Shown here in pieces: positions 4,752-6,951 of a stretch of DNA of 6,951 nucleotides; within the stretch, counting starts at the first letter, position 1, and the number at the start of each line of letters is the position of its first letter. Origin of the DNA: Actinomycetes bacterium (GTDB lineage: Bacteria; Actinomycetota; Acidimicrobiia; Acidimicrobiales; Palsa-688); the NCBI GenBank assembly GCA_021827225.1, contig JAKAXG010000226.1:1-6951 (forward strand). The letters are read 5' to 3'. A program made the translations under genes and the position numbers. The notes under the pieces are model-generated. The model saw only the letters and a program-made list of their open reading frames with translations, was not told where the DNA came from and ran no database searches.

Positions 4752-6013
4752 CCCGCCCGGCCGGAGCCGCCTCCCCCATGGTGCGGTCCGTGGGCCGGGC
4801 GCGCCGGATCATGCTGTACTCCCACGACACCTACGGCCTGGGACACCTGCGGAGGAACCTGCGCATCGCCACCCATCTGCTGCGCTCGGCGCCGGAGCTG
4901 CAGGTGGTCCTGGTGTCCGGGTCGCCGGTGGCCGGGTACTTCCCGGCCCCGCCCGGTCTGAGCGTCGTGAAGCTGCCGTCGGTCCGCAAGGTGGGAGCCG
5001 ACCAGTACCGTCCCCTCAACGGCCGGATCGACATCAGCCTGGTCCGCCGGGCCCGCACCGCGATCATGGTGGACGTCGTCCGGCGGTTCCGGCCCGACGT
5101 CCTGCTGGTCGACCATTCCCCGGCCGGTATGAACGGGGAGCTGCTGGACGTGTTCGCGACCGTCAGGGACCATTCGCCGGCGACGCGGGTGGTCCTCGGC
5201 CTCCGCGACATCCTCGATGACCCGCAGACCGTCGTGCGGACCTGGACGGATCAGGACGTCTACCGGCTGCTCGGGGAGGTGTACGACCACGTGGTCGTCT
5301 ACGGATCCCGGGACATCTTCGACGTCGGGCACCACTACCGCCTGCCCGCCCGGGTCGCCAACCGGCTCCTCTACGCCGGCTACATCGCCCCCGGCGCCGG
5401 CCCGGATCGCGGGGACGCCGGCGGTTCCCGGCCGGACGGTCCCTACCTGTTGGCGACCGCCGGCGGGGGAGGAGACGGTGTCGCCGTGCTGACCGCCGCC
5501 ATGGAGGCCGGGGCCACGCTGGGCATGGCCACCAAGGTGGTGACCGGACCGCTCATCGACGACGACGCCTTCGCGTCGCTGCAGGCCCGGGCCGAGCAGT
5601 CGAGCGGTGTCGAGCTCGTCCGGTTCCACCCCCAGATGCAGCCGGCGATGGCCGCGGCGTCGGCCATCATCACCATGGGCGGCTACAACAGCCTGTGCGA
5701 GGCGATATCCGCCGGCGTGCCCACCGTGGTGGTGCCGCGCAGCCAGCCCCGCCTCGAACAGACCATCAGGGCGGGCCTGTTCTCCGACCGGGGGCTGGTG
5801 TCGATGGTGGCGGCCGGACCCGACCTGGCGACCCGGCTGGCCCGGGCGGTGCTGGCCGGCGCGTCGAGACCGGGGGCCGCCTCCTTGGACTTCGGCGGTC
5901 TCGACCGGCTGGCGTCGTTCCTGCTGGCCGGCCGATCAGGCCAGGCCGCAGCCGCCCGCCGAGGCGGGGACCGGCCGGAGGGGGAGCGGACCAGCGAGCG
6001 GCTCCCGGCATGA
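4748..6013 (+). CDS. MurG-fold glycosyltransferase, COG4671-like, second subfamily
   Basis: A 421-residue predicted cytoplasmic GT-B glycosyltransferase. YSHDTYGLGHLRRNL at 24-38 corresponds to the loop of the first glycosyltransferase of the operon. VDHSPAGMNGELL (121-133) and LGLRDILDDP (150-159) replace the PFGRR segment, so it belongs to the more typical COG4671 branch. TAGGGGDG at 237-244 opens the C-terminal domain, and GGYNSLCEAISAGVPTVVVP (311-330) plus RLEQTIRA (335-342) form the donor-binding region. Residues 396-421 are an Arg/Gly/Glu-rich tail with no visible fold. ATG 4748 has GGAGG at 4738-4742 with a 5-base spacer and overlaps the epimerase stop; an in-frame ATG at 4709 lies inside the epimerase gene and has no such site. 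It probably acts one step before or after the paralogous enzyme in the same glycan. The stop overlaps the next gene's ATG by 4 bases. Confidence 0.87.
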   Translation: MTRPAGAASPMVRSVGRARRIMLYSHDTYGLGHLRRNLRIATHLLRSAPELQVVLVSGSPVAGYFPAPPGLSVVKLPSVRKVGADQYRPLNGRIDISLVRRARTAIMVDVVRRFRPDVLLVDHSPAGMNGELLDVFATVRDHSPATRVVLGLRDILDDPQTVVRTWTDQDVYRLLGEVYDHVVVYGSRDIFDVGHHYRLPARVANRLLYAGYIAPGAGPDRGDAGGSRPDGPYLLATAGGGGDGVAVLTAAMEAGATLGMATKVVTGPLIDDDAFASLQARAEQSSGVELVRFHPQMQPAMAAASAIITMGGYNSLCEAISAGVPTVVVPRSQPRLEQTIRAGLFSDRGLVSMVAAGPDLATRLARAVLAGASRPGAASLDFGGLDRLASFLLAGRSGQAAAARRGGDRPEGERTSERLPA

Positions 6014-6951
6014 CGTCCCGTACCGGACCCGGCCCCACCGTCGGGTACCTCACCAAGCGGTTCCCGCGCCTGTCCGAGACGTTCATCCTGGACGAGATCC
6101 TCGGGCTCGAACAGGCCGGCGTGCCGCTGCGCCTGTTCGCGGTGGCCGACCCCGGTGAGGCGGTGGTGCAACCTGACGTCTCCCTGGTGACCAGCCCGGT
6201 CACCTACCTGCGCGGCCGGCGGAGATCCGACATCCCCGCAGACATCGGCCGGACCCTGGCCGCCCATGCCCGCCTGTTCGCCCGGAGCCCGTCCCGCTAC
6301 CGCGCCACCCTGGCCATGGCCCTGGCCGACCGGACCCGGACGAAGACCATCCGGCCGTTTCTCGACGCCGGCCGCCTCTCCGCCGAACTGCGACGGGCGG
6401 GGGCGGTGCACCTGCACGCCGCCTTCGCCCACGGCCCGGCCACCACCGCCCGGTACGTCCATCACCTGACCGGACTGCCGTTCAGCTTCGCCGCCCACGC
6501 CAAGGACCTCTACCTGTCCGACGCCGCGGAGTTGGTGGCCAAGGCGACCGATGCCGAGTTCGTGCTTACCTGCTCGGCGGCGGCGGTGGAGGGTCTGGCC
6601 GAGCGGCTGCGCCCACCGGTCGCCGCCGACCGGGCGGCCGCCGGCCCGGACCCGTCGACCAAGGTGGTGCTCGCCTACCACGGCGTGGACACCGGCCGCT
6701 TCCGCCCCGGTCCCATCGGCGGGGGTGGGGAGCTCAGGGTGCTCGCCGTCGGGCGGCTGGTCCCCAAGAAGGGCTACCCGGTGCTCCTGCAGGCGCTGAG
6801 TCTGATGGCCGAGCGCGGATACCGCGTCACCTGCCGGATAGTCGGCGGTGGCGCCGATCAGGCGGAACTGGCCGCCATGGCCGAACACCTCGGTGTGTCC
6901 GAGACCGTGGCCTTCGTCGGGCCCCGCACCCACCAGGCGGTGGCGGAGGAG
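6010..6951 (+). CDS. GT4-family glycosyltransferase, WcaL-like, truncated at window end
   Basis: The first 314 codons of a gene that runs off the right edge with no stop; relatives are about 400 residues. The N-terminus GYLTKRFPRLSETFI (12-26) is the hallmark of colanic-acid WcaL/AmsK-type transferases. HAAFAHGPATTA (136-147) and FSFAAHAKDLY (158-168) contribute the acceptor side. The C-terminal donor-binding domain shows HGVD (224-227), VGRLVPKKG (247-255), IVGGG (277-281) and VAFVGPRTH (300-308). The EX7E motif of GT4 enzymes would lie beyond the window. It retains the donor sugar stereochemistry in this family; the sugar is unknown. The ATGA overlap with the preceding gene and the absence of a close Shine-Dalgarno (the nearest G/A-rich stretch is about 25 bases upstream) suggest translation by coupling. 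It extends the operon as a third glycosyltransferase. Confidence 0.87.
   Translation, partial: MTSRTGPGPTVGYLTKRFPRLSETFILDEILGLEQAGVPLRLFAVADPGEAVVQPDVSLVTSPVTYLRGRRRSDIPADIGRTLAAHARLFARSPSRYRATLAMALADRTRTKTIRPFLDAGRLSAELRRAGAVHLHAAFAHGPATTARYVHHLTGLPFSFAAHAKDLYLSDAAELVAKATDAEFVLTCSAAAVEGLAERLRPPVAADRAAAGPDPSTKVVLAYHGVDTGRFRPGPIGGGGELRVLAVGRLVPKKGYPVLLQALSLMAERGYRVTCRIVGGGADQAELAAMAEHLGVSETVAFVGPRTHQAVAEE

Noticed and set aside
4691..5629. 312-codon open frame on the minus strand
   Set aside because: It is the antisense shadow of the second COG4671-type glycosyltransferase; no conserved motif is visible.
5683..6933. 416-codon open frame on the minus strand
   Set aside because: It spans the antisense of two well-supported glycosyltransferase genes and has biased composition and no motif.

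Overview
The window is very GC-rich DNA, with G or C at most third codon positions, dense gene packing and GTG/ATG starts in 4-base overlaps. This suggests a high-GC actinobacterium. The 42-residue surface repeat with GYW and DGGVF..FGDA motifs in the second gene is, as far as I know, most common in Acidimicrobiia-type genomes. That placement is an inference, not a demonstrated assignment. All six genes lie on the + strand; no RNA gene, CRISPR array, insertion sequence or attachment site could be supported.

Left part (1-2530): after a structured, G-rich leader comes a VIT1/CCC1-family Fe/Mn transporter (144-860). A 148-base gap with possible RNA structure follows, then a secreted protein of 479 residues (1009-2448). 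That protein carries a signal peptide, four 42-residue propeller-like repeats, a GerMN domain and a C-terminal helical domain. The helical domain matches the DUF2202 ferritin-like pattern, including its probable metal ligands, and this combination of domains is the most unusual item here. Two hairpins close the section; the second is followed by TTTT and looks like an intrinsic terminator.

Right part (2572-6951, open at the right edge): a tightly coupled polysaccharide operon. It encodes a MurG-fold glycosyltransferase with a PFGRR motif (COG4671-like), an extended-SDR nucleotide-sugar epimerase, a second COG4671-like glycosyltransferase of a different subfamily, and a WcaL-like GT4 glycosyltransferase cut by the window end. 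All three junctions are 4-base overlaps (GTGA, ATGA, ATGA). The likely joint task is to make a nucleotide sugar and add successive sugars to a lipid-linked or surface glycan in the cytoplasm. An inverted repeat covers the GTG start of the first gene, and a strong ribosome-binding site with a 10-codon in-frame ORF sits at its 3' end; both hint at translational control.
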